Assembly: GCF_030705305.1 (NCBI RefSeq)
Contig: NZ_JAUZEE010000011.1
Span: forward strand, 1-64,000
DNA: 64,000 nucleotides
Direction of reading: 5' to 3'
Origin: Leptothrix discophora
GTDB taxonomy: Bacteria > Pseudomonadota > Gammaproteobacteria > Burkholderiales > Burkholderiaceae_C
This document shows, in pieces, positions 16,128 through 25,406 of the stretch (positions are counted from its first letter, which is position 1; every line of letters starts with the position of its first letter). The position numbers and the translations under genes were made by a program. The notes beneath the pieces are model-generated. The model ran no database searches. It was not told where the DNA came from and was given only the letters and a program-made list of their open reading frames with translations.

Positions 16128-17504
16128 ATGTCCTTCGCCTCGCTGGGCCTCGCGCCCGAACTGCTGCATGCGCTGTCCGAACAGGGCCTGCGCAGCCCGA
16201 CCCCCGTCCAGACCCTGGCGATCCCGGCGGTCCTGCGCGGCGACGACCTGCTGTGTCGCGCGCCGACCGGCTCGGGCAAGACGCTGGCCTATGCGCTGCC
16301 GCTGCTGCAGGGCCTGCAGATCTCCCGCCGGCCGTGGCCGCGCCGCACCCAGGCGCTGGTGCTGCTGCCCACGCGCGAGCTGGCGCAGCAGGTCGGCGGC
16401 GTGCTGGAAGACCTGGCGCGCCGGCTGCCCGAGCCGCCCAAGGTGGTCACCGCCATCGGCGGCCTGTCGATCAACCCGCAGCTGATGGCGTTGCGCGGCG
16501 GTGCCGAGGTGGTGGTGGCCACGCCCGGCCGGCTGCTCGACCTGCTCGACCACAACGGCCTGCGGCTGCAGGCCCTGAGCACGCTGGTGCTCGACGAGGC
16601 CGACCGGCTGCTCGACCTGGGCTTCGCCGAGGAATGGGCCGCGATCCGCAGCCGCCTGCCGCCGCTGCGCGCCCGCGCCGATGGCCGCACGCTGCAGCAG
16701 CTGCTGTTCTCGGCCACGCTGGACCAGGCGGTGCGCGGCCTGGCCGATGCCCTGCTGCAGCGCCCGCTGACGATCGACCTGAGCGGCATCGAGCCGGCTG
16801 CGACCCTGGGCGCCGATGGCGGCGACGATGCCGCCACCGCAAGAGCCGCCGCAGAGCCCGCCGCGGTCGCGCTGCCGCACCCGGACATCCAGCAGCGCGC
16901 CATCGTGGTCGACACCACCCGCCGCACCGGCGCGCTGCGCCGGCTGCTGACCGACCACCCGGAATGGGACGCGGTGCTGGTCTTCGTCGGCACCCGCATG
17001 GCCACCGAGCGGGTGGCTCACAAGCTGAGCCTGGAAGGCCTGCACGCCGCACCCCTGCACGGCGAGATGAGCCAGGGCGCACGCGACGCGGTGCTGGCCG
17101 ACTTCCGGCTCAAGCGGCTGCGGGTGCTGGTCACGACCGATCTCGCGGCGCGCGGCCTGGACATCGCCGGCCTGCCACTGGTCGTCAACTACGACCTGCC
17201 GCGCGCAGCGGCCGACCATGTCCACCGCATCGGCCGGACCGGCCGGGGCGGCACGGCGGGCACCGCCATCAGCTTCGTGACGCCGGCCGGCGAGGCCCAC
17301 TTCCGCGTGATCGAGAAACGCCAGCAGCAGCGCGTGCCGCGCGAGGTGCTGCCCGGCTACGAGCCGACCGAGGTCGCGCCCCCGCCGCCGGTCGACGGCA
17401 ACGGCGGCATCAAGGGCCGCCGGCCGAGCAAGAAGGACAAGCTGCGCGCGGCGGCCACAGCGGCCGCAGCCGGCGGGTCCGGGCCGCGGCCGCCGCGACG
17501 CTGA
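16128..17504 (+). CDS. DEAD-box RNA helicase, RhlE-like
   Basis: ATP-dependent RNA helicase of 458 residues acting on structured RNA, probably in ribosome maturation or RNA turnover. All core motifs are visible: Q motif PTPVQTLAIP, motif I APTGSGKT, PTRELA, TPGR, II DEAD, III SAT, IV VFVGTR, V TTDLAARGLDI and VI HRIGRTGRGG. The C-terminal tail is short and basic (RRPSKKDKL). An insertion of about 30 residues rich in Ala/Asp sits between motif III and domain 2. The ATG at 16128 gives the standard distance to the Q motif. The stop abuts the convergent phnX stop with no gap. Confidence 0.93.
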   Translation: MSFASLGLAPELLHALSEQGLRSPTPVQTLAIPAVLRGDDLLCRAPTGSGKTLAYALPLLQGLQISRRPWPRRTQALVLLPTRELAQQVGGVLEDLARRLPEPPKVVTAIGGLSINPQLMALRGGAEVVVATPGRLLDLLDHNGLRLQALSTLVLDEADRLLDLGFAEEWAAIRSRLPPLRARADGRTLQQLLFSATLDQAVRGLADALLQRPLTIDLSGIEPAATLGADGGDDAATARAAAEPAAVALPHPDIQQRAIVVDTTRRTGALRRLLTDHPEWDAVLVFVGTRMATERVAHKLSLEGLHAAPLHGEMSQGARDAVLADFRLKRLRVLVTTDLAARGLDIAGLPLVVNYDLPRAAADHVHRIGRTGRGGTAGTAISFVTPAGEAHFRVIEKRQQQRVPREVLPGYEPTEVAPPPPVDGNGGIKGRRPSKKDKLRAAATAAAAGGSGPRPPRR

Positions 17505-18335
17505 TCAGGGCCGTTCGCCAGCGCGCAGGCGCGCCTCGATCGTCTCCAGCGCCGGCAGCAGGTCGGCCACGCTGTCGATCACCAGGTGGGCACCCTCGGC
17601 CAGCAGCCGGGCCTGGGCCTCGGCCCGCAGCGACGCCTGCTCGACGGGGGCCAGCGCCTGCCAGGCCTCGCGGCTCAGGCCGACTGCGTTGCCGCTGATC
17701 GCCACGCCGATCGCCCAGGTGCCGGCGGCGCGGCCTTCCTGCAGGCCCACGCCGGTGTCGTCGACCTTGACGACGCGGTGCGGCGGCCAGACGCCGAGGT
17801 CGGCGAAGCAGCGGTACATCATCAGCGGCGAGGGCCGGCCGGCGGCCAGGTCGCCGGCGCAGACGAGGTTGTCGGGCGCAAAGCCGGCCTGCGCGGCCAG
17901 CGGCACCAGCACGTCCATGATGGGCCGGTTGTAGCCGGTGGTCGAACCGATCTTCAGGCCGCGCGCGCGCAGCGCCTGCACGGTCTCCAGCGCACCCGGG
18001 ATCAGGTCGGCGTGATCGGGGATGACGGCCGCGTTCATCGGCGTGAAGACCTCGTGCAGCTCGTCCACGTCGGCCGCCGTGAAGGGCCGGCCATGGCGGG
18101 CCTGCCACTGCGCGGCCACGCGCGGCAGCTGGCCCAGCGCGTGGATGTGGTCCCACTTGGCCATGCCCATCGGGCCGCGCGCCTCGGCGATGCTCAGCGC
18201 GATGCCGTAGCGCGCGAACAGCTGCACGAAGGCGCCCATCGGGGCGCGCGAGCCGAAGTCGATGACGGTGCCGGCCCAGTCGAACACGACGGCGGCCAGG
18301 GAGTTGTCGGAAGTCGAGGGGAGGGTCATGGTCAT
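17505..18335 (-). CDS. phnX: Phosphonoacetaldehyde hydrolase
   Basis: HAD-superfamily hydrolase that splits phosphonoacetaldehyde into acetaldehyde and phosphate, the second step of 2-aminoethylphosphonate (2-AEP) degradation. Key features of the 276-residue product are the nucleophile motif FDWAGTVIDFG (Asp, with the phosphonatase-type Ala-Gly), the cap-domain Schiff-base lysine in GPMGMAKWDHI, the TTGYNRP loop and VKVDDTGVG for the acidic pair. The ATG at 18335 follows phnW by 37 bp; an ATG two codons later (18329) is equally possible. It is the last gene of the leftward phosphonate operon. Confidence 0.94.
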   Translation of the reverse strand: MTMTLPSTSDNSLAAVVFDWAGTVIDFGSRAPMGAFVQLFARYGIALSIAEARGPMGMAKWDHIHALGQLPRVAAQWQARHGRPFTAADVDELHEVFTPMNAAVIPDHADLIPGALETVQALRARGLKIGSTTGYNRPIMDVLVPLAAQAGFAPDNLVCAGDLAAGRPSPLMMYRCFADLGVWPPHRVVKVDDTGVGLQEGRAAGTWAIGVAISGNAVGLSREAWQALAPVEQASLRAEAQARLLAEGAHLVIDSVADLLPALETIEARLRAGERP

Positions 18336-18372
18336 CGGCTGCTGCGCGCGAAAGTGGATCGATGGGAGTGGC

Positions 18373-19470
18373 TCACGTCCAGCGCGCGGCGAGCGCACGG
18401 CCGATGGCATCGACCGCCTGCTGCATCTCGTGCCGGCCGATCGCGCCGATGCAGCCGACGCGGAAGGTCTCGACCTGCGTCAGCTTGCCCGGATAGAGCA
18501 GGTAGCCCTGCGCCTTCACCGCGGCGTAGAAGGCCTTGAAGTCGTAGCCCGGATCGGCCGGCGCGTGGAAGGTGACGATGATGGGCGAGACCCGCTCGGG
18601 CGTCAGGAAGGTGCGCAGGCCCAGCGCGCGCAGGCCGTCGACCAGCGTGCGGCAGTTGTCCTGGTAGCGCGCCAGGCGGGCCGGCTGGCCGCCTTCCTCC
18701 TCGAACTGGCGCATCGCCTCGGCCAGCGCCGCGACGACGTGGGTCGGCGGCGTGAAGCGCCACTGGCCGGTGCGCTGCAGGTAGGCATGCTGGTCCTGCA
18801 GGTCCATCGCCAGCGAATGGCTGTTGCCGGCACAGGCATCGATCAGCTCGCGGCGGATGAAGACGAAGCCCATGCCGGGCACGCCCTCCAGGCACTTGCC
18901 GCTGGCCGCGATCAGCGCGTCGAAGCGGATCTCGCGCGCATCGATGGGCAGGGCCGCGAAGGCGCTCATCGCGTCGACGATCAGGCCGCGGCCGAGCCGC
19001 TCGCAGACCTCGGCCACCTCGGCCAGCGGGTTGACCACGCCGGTGCCGGTCTCGCAATGGATCAGGCCGACGTGGGTGATGCTGGCGTCGGCGCGCAACA
19101 GCGCCTCCAGCTCGGCGGCGCTGACCGGCGCGTCCTCGGCGCGGCTGTGCAGCGTCGTGCGGCGGCCCATCAGCGTGGCGAGCTTGCCCATGCGCTGGCA
19201 GTAGGCGCCGTTGTCGAGCACCAGCAGGTGGCCGTCGCGCGGCACCAGCGTGGCCACCGCCGCCTCGACGCTGAAGGTGCCGCTGCCCTGCAAGGGCACG
19301 ACGACATGGCTGTCGGCCGCGTGGATGACGTCCAGCAGGCGACGCCGCAGGCCGGCGGTCAGCGCGTTGAAGTCGGCATCCCAGGAACCCCAGTCGCGCA
19401 GCATCGCGAGCTTGGTGCGCAGGGTGGTGGTCAGGGGTCCGGGTGTCAGCAGGATGGGGTCGCGGTCCAT
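18373..19470 (-). CDS. phnW: 2-Aminoethylphosphonate-pyruvate transaminase
   Basis: PLP-dependent transaminase of 365 residues converting 2-AEP and pyruvate to phosphonoacetaldehyde and alanine. It opens with [11 protein letters not shown], carries the [10 protein letters not shown] segment for phosphate/PLP contact, the [10 protein letters not shown] and VDAMSAF (Asp for the PLP nitrogen) strands, and the PLP lysine in AASGKCLEG. The length matches the family (about 365). Start at ATG 19470; the upstream permease ends 38 bp before. With phnX next in line, the pair forms the complete phosphonatase pathway. Confidence 0.95.
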   Translation of the reverse strand: MDRDPILLTPGPLTTTLRTKLAMLRDWGSWDADFNALTAGLRRRLLDVIHAADSHVVVPLQGSGTFSVEAAVATLVPRDGHLLVLDNGAYCQRMGKLATLMGRRTTLHSRAEDAPVSAAELEALLRADASITHVGLIHCETGTGVVNPLAEVAEVCERLGRGLIVDAMSAFAALPIDAREIRFDALIAASGKCLEGVPGMGFVFIRRELIDACAGNSHSLAMDLQDQHAYLQRTGQWRFTPPTHVVAALAEAMRQFEEEGGQPARLARYQDNCRTLVDGLRALGLRTFLTPERVSPIIVTFHAPADPGYDFKAFYAAVKAQGYLLYPGKLTQVETFRVGCIGAIGRHEMQQAVDAIGRALAARWT

Positions 19471-19508
19471 GGCGGGTGTGGCGCTGGCCGGGTTGGCCGT
19501 CGTGGGGA

Positions 19509-21254
19509 TCAAGGGCTGGCCGGCTCGCGCCAGGCCTGGGTGTGGCGGCGGACCACGCGGGCCAGCAGCAGGTAGAGCAGGGACACCAGCGCCGAGGTCG
19601 CGGTGATCAGCACCGCCATCGCGGCGGCCGCGCCGGTCTCGCCGGCCTCGTCGAGGTTGAGGATCGCGACCGAGGCCAGCCGGGTGTCGGGCGTGTAGAG
19701 GAAGACCACCGCCGACACCGTCGTCATCGCGTTGATGAAGAAGTAGCGCGAGACGTCGACCAGCGTGGGCAGGCAGATCGGCAGCGTGACGCGCCAGCAG
19801 GTCCGCAGCAGCGGCACCTTGAGCGAGGCGGACACGGCCTCGAACTCCGGATCGATGGCCTTGAGCGCCGTCGTCATCGTCAGGTGACCGGTCGTGTAGA
19901 AGTGGACCAGCGTGCACAGCACCAGCAGCGCGCCGGTCTGGTAGAGGCCATGCAGCGGGTTGGACGGCGCGTTGAAGAACAGGATCGCGCCGAGGCCCAG
20001 CACCAGCCCCGGCACCGCCATCGGCAGCAGCGCCAGCAGGCCCAGCAGCGCGCGGGCCCAGGCGGGCGGGCGGGCCTTCTCCTGCAGCCAGGCGCCCAGG
20101 AAGACCAGCACCGGGCCGGCCAGCGCGGTGCCGGCGGCGAGCTTCAGGCTGTTGACCAGCGCGACATCCAGCTCGGCATCGATCAGGCCGGTCGTGTAGT
20201 GGACCAGGCTGGGTGCGAGGTTGTAGGGCCAGAAGGTCGCGAAGGACGCGAACACCGCCATGCCGAACAGCGCCAGCAGGGTCGCGGCCACCAGCGCGCA
20301 GGCGGCCAGCATCAGGCCGTCGAAGGCGGGCGAGCGGCGCGGCACCCACATCACCGCGCGGGCCGTCAGCATGGCGGTCTGGCGGCGCTGGACCAGCTGG
20401 TCGACGCCGAAGCTCAGCAGCGCCGGCAGCAGCAGCAGCAGCGCCACGACCGCGCCACGCTGGAAGTCCTGCTGGCCGATGACGAGCTTGAAGACGTCGG
20501 TGGCCAGCACGTTGAAGTTGCCGCCAATGACCTTGGGGATGCCGAAGTCGGTGATGACCAGCGTGAAGCTGACCAGCCCGGCCGACACCAGCCCGTAGCG
20601 CGCCCCCGGCAGCGTGATGGTCAGGAACTGGCGCAGCGCGCGGGTACCCATCGCGTCGGCGGCCTCGTAGAGCCGCGCATCGGCCAGTCGCAGCGCGCTG
20701 ACCAGGATCATCAGCGCATGCGGGAAGACCGCGAAGCACTCGGCCAGCACGATGCCGGGCGCGCCGTAGATGCCGTCGAAGCCGAGCGCGCGCCAGCTGT
20801 CGCGCAGCAGGCCCTGGTTGCCGAACCAGTGGATCAGCGAGATCGCCGACAGCAGCGACGGCGCCAGCAGCGGCAGCAGCGTGATGCCGCGCAGCAGGCC
20901 CTTGAACGGCATCGCGCTGCGCGTCAGCGCATGGGCGAACACGAAGGCCAGCGGCAGCACGATCAGCGTCACCAGCATCGACACCCACAGGCTGTTGACC
21001 AGGCTGCCGCGCAGCGCCGGCGAGGCCAGGTAGTCGGCCAGCCGGTTCAGGGCCTGAGCCCAGCCTTCGGCGGCCACGCCCTCGGCGGGCGCGAAGGCCT
21101 GCGACAGGATCGCCGCCAGCGGTCCGGCCAGGCCGACCAGCAGCAGCGCCAGCACGGCCAGCCGCAGCGCACCGATCCAGGCATCGGCGGCGGTGCGGCG
21201 CAGGCGCGGCGGCGCGGGCCGGACGGCGAGGCGGTCGAACCAGGCCGCGGTCAT
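19509..21254 (-). CDS. 2-Aminoethylphosphonate ABC transporter, fused double permease
   Basis: A 581-residue membrane protein with two permease halves in one chain, about twelve membrane segments. Each half carries an EAA-type loop ([21 protein letters not shown] and a later segment around [14 protein letters not shown]). The fused layout is that of the putative 2-AEP transporter permease family associated with phnW/phnX, distinct from the PhnE system for general phosphonates. Its ATG overlaps the ATPase stop by four bases (ATGA). It should form the complete channel without a second permease gene. Confidence 0.9.
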   Translation of the reverse strand: MTAAWFDRLAVRPAPPRLRRTAADAWIGALRLAVLALLLVGLAGPLAAILSQAFAPAEGVAAEGWAQALNRLADYLASPALRGSLVNSLWVSMLVTLIVLPLAFVFAHALTRSAMPFKGLLRGITLLPLLAPSLLSAISLIHWFGNQGLLRDSWRALGFDGIYGAPGIVLAECFAVFPHALMILVSALRLADARLYEAADAMGTRALRQFLTITLPGARYGLVSAGLVSFTLVITDFGIPKVIGGNFNVLATDVFKLVIGQQDFQRGAVVALLLLLPALLSFGVDQLVQRRQTAMLTARAVMWVPRRSPAFDGLMLAACALVAATLLALFGMAVFASFATFWPYNLAPSLVHYTTGLIDAELDVALVNSLKLAAGTALAGPVLVFLGAWLQEKARPPAWARALLGLLALLPMAVPGLVLGLGAILFFNAPSNPLHGLYQTGALLVLCTLVHFYTTGHLTMTTALKAIDPEFEAVSASLKVPLLRTCWRVTLPICLPTLVDVSRYFFINAMTTVSAVVFLYTPDTRLASVAILNLDEAGETGAAAAMAVLITATSALVSLLYLLLARVVRRHTQAWREPASP

Positions 21255-22372
21255 GCGGCGATCCTCTGCGGCGACGCGCCGGCCGGGGCCGTGGCATCGA
21301 ACACCCGCAGCCGGTCGGTCCGCAGCGCGAAGCGCAGCCAGGCGCCGACGTGCACGTCGAACTCGTCCATCTGGTTGAGCGAGAACTGCAGCAGCAGCGG
21401 CGCGGCCAGGCCGTCGACGCGCAGCGTGGCCAGGCAGTTGCCGCCCAGGAACTCGATCGCGTCGACCCGGCCGTGGCACAGGCCGGGCGTCGCTGGGTCG
21501 AGGCCGTCCAGCCCTTCCAGCCGGCGGTCCTCGGGTCGCAGGAACAGCGTCACCGGCGTGCCCGGCGCATGCGCCACGTCGGCATGGGCCGGCAGGCGCA
21601 GCTCGCCGCAGCGGTACCAGCCACCACCTTCGGCCCGCGCGTCCAGCCGGTTGCACTTGCCGATGAAGTCGGCGACGAAGGGCGTCGCCGGCTCGCGGTA
21701 GACCTGCATCGGCGTGCCGACCTGCTCGATGCGCCCGCCGTTCATCACGACGATGCGGTCGGCCACCGACAGCGCCTCCTCCTGGTCGTGCGTGACCATG
21801 ATGGTGGTCACGCCCAGCTGGCGTTGCAGCGCCCGGATCTCGTGGCGCAGCCGCACCCGCACGATGGCGTCGAGCGCGGACAGCGGCTCGTCGAGCAGCA
21901 GCAGGCCGGGCGAGGTCGCCAGCGCCCGCGCCAGCGCGACGCGCTGCTGCTGGCCACCCGACATCTGCGCCGGGTACTTGTGCTCGCTGCCGGGCAGGCC
22001 GACGCGGTCGAGCAACTCGTCGACGCGCCGCCGGATGGCCTCGCGCGAGCCGCCGCCGTTGACCAGGCCGTAGGCCACGTTCTGGCCGATCGTCAGGTTG
22101 GGGAACAGCGCATACGACTGGAACACGATGCCGTAGTCGCGCCGCGCCGGCGGCAGGCGGGAGATGTCGCGCCCGTCCTGCACCAGCGTGCCGGCACTCT
22201 GCAGTTCGAGTCCCGCGATGATGCGCAGCAGCGTGGTCTTGCCGCAGCCCGAGGGGCCGAGGAAGCACACGAACTCGCCGCGCCCGATCGTCAGGTCGAT
22301 GCCGTCCAGGGCGGTGAAGCCGCCCCAGACCTTGCGGATGCCGCGCAGGGCGAGGCAGGGCGACGGGTTCAC
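21251..22372 (-). CDS. 2-Aminoethylphosphonate ABC transporter ATP-binding protein
   Basis: ATPase of 373 residues with Walker [12 protein letters not shown]-loop VFQSYALFP, signature MSGGQQQR, Walker [13 protein letters not shown] and H-loop MVTHDQEEA, then a C-terminal TOBE region ending near [11 protein letters not shown] chose the GTG at 22372 because it overlaps the binding-protein stop in a GTGA arrangement and starts just before the conserved [10 protein letters not shown]; an upstream ATG at 22411 would run 43 bp into the neighbouring gene. It energises the fused permease encoded next. Confidence 0.92.
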   Translation of the reverse strand: MNPSPCLALRGIRKVWGGFTALDGIDLTIGRGEFVCFLGPSGCGKTTLLRIIAGLELQSAGTLVQDGRDISRLPPARRDYGIVFQSYALFPNLTIGQNVAYGLVNGGGSREAIRRRVDELLDRVGLPGSEHKYPAQMSGGQQQRVALARALATSPGLLLLDEPLSALDAIVRVRLRHEIRALQRQLGVTTIMVTHDQEEALSVADRIVVMNGGRIEQVGTPMQVYREPATPFVADFIGKCNRLDARAEGGGWYRCGELRLPAHADVAHAPGTPVTLFLRPEDRRLEGLDGLDPATPGLCHGRVDAIEFLGGNCLATLRVDGLAAPLLLQFSLNQMDEFDVHVGAWLRFALRTDRLRVFDATAPAGASPQRIAA

Positions 22373-23412
22373 TTGCGCACTTCGCTCTTGGCGTCGTAGC
22401 GCTTGAGCCACTCGGCCAGCACGCGCTCGCGGCCGGCGGCGGCGGCGTCGAAGTCCAGCTTGATCAGGCGCTTCTCGTAGTCGGCGGGGATGTTGGGCAG
22501 CTTGGGCGCGACGCCGGGCTGGGCGGTCAGCGCGAAGTTCTTGCCGTACAACATCATGGCGTCCTTGCTCGACGCCCAGTCGGCCAGCTTGCGGGCGGCC
22601 TCCGTGTTGCGCGTGCCCTTGTGGATCGCGAAGGCCTCCAGGTCCCAGCCCAGGCCTTCCTTGGGGAACACCAGCTCGATCGGCGCGCCCTTGGTCTTGT
22701 TGGACTGCGCGCGGTACTCGAAGGAGATGCCGGCGACGTACTCGCCGGCCGCGGCCATGTTGCAGGGCTTGCTGCCCGAGTGCGTGTACTGGGCGATGTT
22801 GGCGTGCAGCGCGTCCATGTACTGCCAGCCGCCACCCTTGCCGTTGTCATCGCCCCAGAGCGACAGCCAGGCCACCACGTCGAAGTAGCCGGTGCCGGAC
22901 GAGGCCGGGTTGGGCATCACGACCTGGCCCTTGAACTCCGGCCGGGTCAGGTCCTTCCAGCTGGTCGGGATGGGGATGTTGCGCTTGGCGGCCTCGACGG
23001 TGTTGAAGCAGACCGTCGCGCCGAACACGTTCATGCCCCACCAGGCCGGCGGGTTCTTCTTGTCCCGGTACTGCGACATGATGGCGTCGAGGTTCAGCGG
23101 CGCATACGGCTCGAGCATGCCGTTGCGGTTGAGCAGCGCCAGGCTGGACGCCGCCACGCCCCAGACCACGTCGGCCTGCGGGTTGGCCTTCTCGGCCAGC
23201 AGCTTGGCGGTGATGACGCCGGTGGAGTCGCGCACCCACTTGATCTCGATGCCGGGATGGACCGAGTTGAAGGCCTGCTGGTAGGCCTTGAGCTGGTCGG
23301 TTTCCAGCGCGGTATAGACGGTCAGCGTGGTCTTCTGGGCCAGCGCGGCACCGCTGCAGACCAGGGCGATGGCGGCGGCAAGGGTGCCGCGCAGGACGTT
23401 CGGTCGGGTCAT
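22369..23412 (-). CDS. 2-Aminoethylphosphonate ABC transporter substrate-binding protein
   Basis: A 347-residue periplasmic binding protein. The signal peptide is MTRPNVLRGTLAAAIALVCS with cleavage after GAALA. The mature protein starts QKTTLTVYTALETDQLKAY, typical of the 2-AEP-type family 1 solute-binding proteins, with the conserved GTGYFDVVAW loop. GGAGCT ends 5 bp before the ATG at 23412, deciding the start. It is the first gene of the five-gene leftward operon (binding protein, ATPase, permease, phnW, phnX), and it is divergent from the GntR regulator with a 14-bp palindrome between them. Confidence 0.93.
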   Translation of the reverse strand: MTRPNVLRGTLAAAIALVCSGAALAQKTTLTVYTALETDQLKAYQQAFNSVHPGIEIKWVRDSTGVITAKLLAEKANPQADVVWGVAASSLALLNRNGMLEPYAPLNLDAIMSQYRDKKNPPAWWGMNVFGATVCFNTVEAAKRNIPIPTSWKDLTRPEFKGQVVMPNPASSGTGYFDVVAWLSLWGDDNGKGGGWQYMDALHANIAQYTHSGSKPCNMAAAGEYVAGISFEYRAQSNKTKGAPIELVFPKEGLGWDLEAFAIHKGTRNTEAARKLADWASSKDAMMLYGKNFALTAQPGVAPKLPNIPADYEKRLIKLDFDAAAAGRERVLAEWLKRYDAKSEVRK

Positions 23413-23501
23413 CGAGAGCTCCGTTGGATGGATGCCCGGTTTGTAGGAGCGCCGCATGACAGCCCCGTGTCAAGCCCGTCTTTCGTCGATTGCCGGTTGT
23501 C

Positions 23502-23515
23502 GATTGTCGACAATC
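23502..23515. promoter_or_regulatory. Perfect 14-bp palindrome, probable GntR-type operator of the phosphonate genes
   Basis: GATTGTCGACAATC reads the same on both strands and lies 90 bp before the binding-protein start (23412) and 100 bp before the regulator start (23615). Its TTGT-n-ACAA layout is that of FadR-class GntR operators. A partial copy (TCGATTGCCGGTTGTC) lies immediately upstream. The divergent GntR/FCD protein is the likely ligand-responsive binder; this is inference from position and symmetry. Confidence 0.65.
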
Positions 23516-23614
23516 TTCATTTCGAGGGGAATTCAGGCGCTGTCCGGGCCACTGTCACGGTCACAATCCGGACCCGATCCGCACATGCCGCCCACCCGGC
23601 CGCACCACACGCCC

Positions 23615-24376
23615 ATGTCGACCGAGAACATCGCCCTGCTGCAAGGCACCTCGCTGGCCACCCTGGTGCAGGCCGAGGTCGAGCGCCTGATCCTGGACGG
23701 CACGCTCGCCCCCGGCGCCAAGCTGACCGAGGCCGACCTGGTCGCGCGCCTGGGCGTCTCGCGCGGGCCGATCCGGGAGGCCTTCCGCATGCTGGAGGAG
23801 GCCGGCCTGGTCCGCACCGAGAAGAACCGCGGCGTGTTCGTGCGCGAGCTGCCGATCGAGGAGGTGCTGGAGATCTTCGAGGTCCGCGCGCTGATGGACC
23901 AGCACGTCGGACGTCGCCTGGCCGGGACCGCCACCGCCGCGCAGTCCCGCGAACTGCGCAAGTTCGTCGAGGTGATGGAGAGCGCCGCCAAGGCCGGCGA
24001 CGCGGCCGCCTTCCACCTGCACAACCTGCAGTTCCACGACCGCCTGCTGGAGCTGGCCGGCAACGCCAAGCTGGCAGCGACCTACCGCAAGCTCACCAAC
24101 GAGCTGAAGCTGTACCGGCGCCAGAACCTCACGTCCGAGTCGATGGCGGTCTACGCCCGCGAGCACCGGCAGATCGTGCGTGCCATCTCGGCCGGCGACG
24201 TCGAGGCCGCCGGCCAGGCCATGCACGACCACGTCATGAACAGCCGCGAGCGCACCTGGCAGCGCCACCTGGCCGCGCAGGCCGCGTCTGTTCCGGCGTC
24301 TGTTCCGGCGTCCGTTTCGTCCCCCGGACCGGCCGCCGCGCCACGCCCGGCCCCGCGCCGCCGCTCGCCGGCCTGA
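23615..24376 (+). CDS. GntR/FCD regulator of phosphonate utilisation
   Basis: A 253-residue regulator: winged helix-turn-helix at about residues 10-75 (ADLVARLGVSRGPIREAFRM), FCD ligand domain to about 230 (LHNLQFHDRLLELAGN and the AREHRQIVRAI helix), and a low-complexity Ala/Pro/Ser tail with three near-identical SVPASVPASV steps. It matches the regulators found beside phnW/2-AEP transport genes. No clear ribosome site is seen; an in-frame ATG at 23585 would add ten residues. It is divergent from the 2-AEP operon and is followed after 3 bp by the EamA-type gene, so both are probably one transcript. It may also control itself. Confidence 0.87.
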   Translation: MSTENIALLQGTSLATLVQAEVERLILDGTLAPGAKLTEADLVARLGVSRGPIREAFRMLEEAGLVRTEKNRGVFVRELPIEEVLEIFEVRALMDQHVGRRLAGTATAAQSRELRKFVEVMESAAKAGDAAAFHLHNLQFHDRLLELAGNAKLAATYRKLTNELKLYRRQNLTSESMAVYAREHRQIVRAISAGDVEAAGQAMHDHVMNSRERTWQRHLAAQAASVPASVPASVSSPGPAAAPRPAPRRRSPA

Positions 24377-24379
24377 GCG

Positions 24380-25264
24380 GTGGCCACGGCCGACATCCCG
24401 GTCCCGGTGCTGCTGGCCGTGCTGGCCGGCGCGGCGCTGCACGCGAGCTGGAACGCGCTGATCAAGTCCTCGCACGACAAGTCGCTCGACACCGCGCTGA
24501 TCCACGGCCTGGCCACGCTGGTGGCCGTGCCGATGCTGCTGTGGTTCGGCCCACCGGTGCCGGCCGCCTGGCCCTGGGTCGCCGGCTCGATGCTGATCCA
24601 CATCGGCTACTACGTCGCGCTGGCCGGCGCCTACCGGCATGGCGACCTGGGCCTGACCTATCCGGTGATGCGCGGCAGCGCGCCGCTGCTGGTGGCGCTG
24701 GCCAGCGCCTCGCTGCTGGGCGAGACGCTGTCGCCGCTGGCCTGGCTGGGCGTCGCCACCCTCAGCGTCGGCGTGCTGGCGCTGGGGCTGTCACGCCAGC
24801 CGCGCCGGGTCGATGCCTCGGCGTCGGACCAGCGCCGGCGGGCCTTGCTGTTCGCGCTGCTCAACGCCGGCTTCATCGCCGCCTACACCGTCGTCGACGG
24901 GCTGGGCGTGCGGGCGGCCGGTCAGGCCGGTCCCTACGTCGCCGCGCTGTTCCTGTTCGACGGCCTGCCCTACCTGCTGCTGGTGCTGTGGCAGCGCCGG
25001 GCCGACCTGCCCGCCGTGCGCGCCTATGCGGCCAGCCGCTGGCCGCTGGCCTCGCTGGGCACGCTGGCGTCGATCGGCAGCTACGGCATCGCGCTGTGGG
25101 CGATGACGCGTGCGCCGGTGGCCACGGTGGCGGCGCTGCGCGAGACCTCGGTGCTGTTCGCGGCGCTGCTGGGCACGCTGCTGCTGCGCGAGCCCTTCGG
25201 CTGGCAGCGCGGCATGGCCACGGCGGTCATCGTCGGCGGGGTGATCACCTTGCGGCTGGGCTGA
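24380..25264 (+). CDS. EamA/DMT-family membrane protein linked to phosphonate utilisation
   Basis: A 294-residue membrane protein with about ten membrane segments in two EamA-like halves, starting at a GTG (24380) just 3 bp after the regulator stop. The first half has HASWNALIKSS, typical of the phosphonate-associated DUF6/EamA group that recurs beside 2-AEP genes. EamA proteins move small metabolites, often outward; here export of a by-product or import of a phosphonate is conceivable, but nothing in the sequence decides. The role is inferred from its neighbours. Confidence 0.87.
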   Translation: MATADIPVPVLLAVLAGAALHASWNALIKSSHDKSLDTALIHGLATLVAVPMLLWFGPPVPAAWPWVAGSMLIHIGYYVALAGAYRHGDLGLTYPVMRGSAPLLVALASASLLGETLSPLAWLGVATLSVGVLALGLSRQPRRVDASASDQRRRALLFALLNAGFIAAYTVVDGLGVRAAGQAGPYVAALFLFDGLPYLLLVLWQRRADLPAVRAYAASRWPLASLGTLASIGSYGIALWAMTRAPVATVAALRETSVLFAALLGTLLLREPFGWQRGMATAVIVGGVITLRLG

Positions 25265-25406
25265 AACCGGCGTCCCGGCCACCAACCCCCAACTGGGTCG
25301 ACAGCTTGTCGCGCCGTGGGTCGCAGCGCCCGATGGGCGTCCCGATGACAGGGCCTTGGAAGCTCACGTACAAGCTCGGCTTCCGCCAACTCAGGAGCCT
25401 TTGCGC

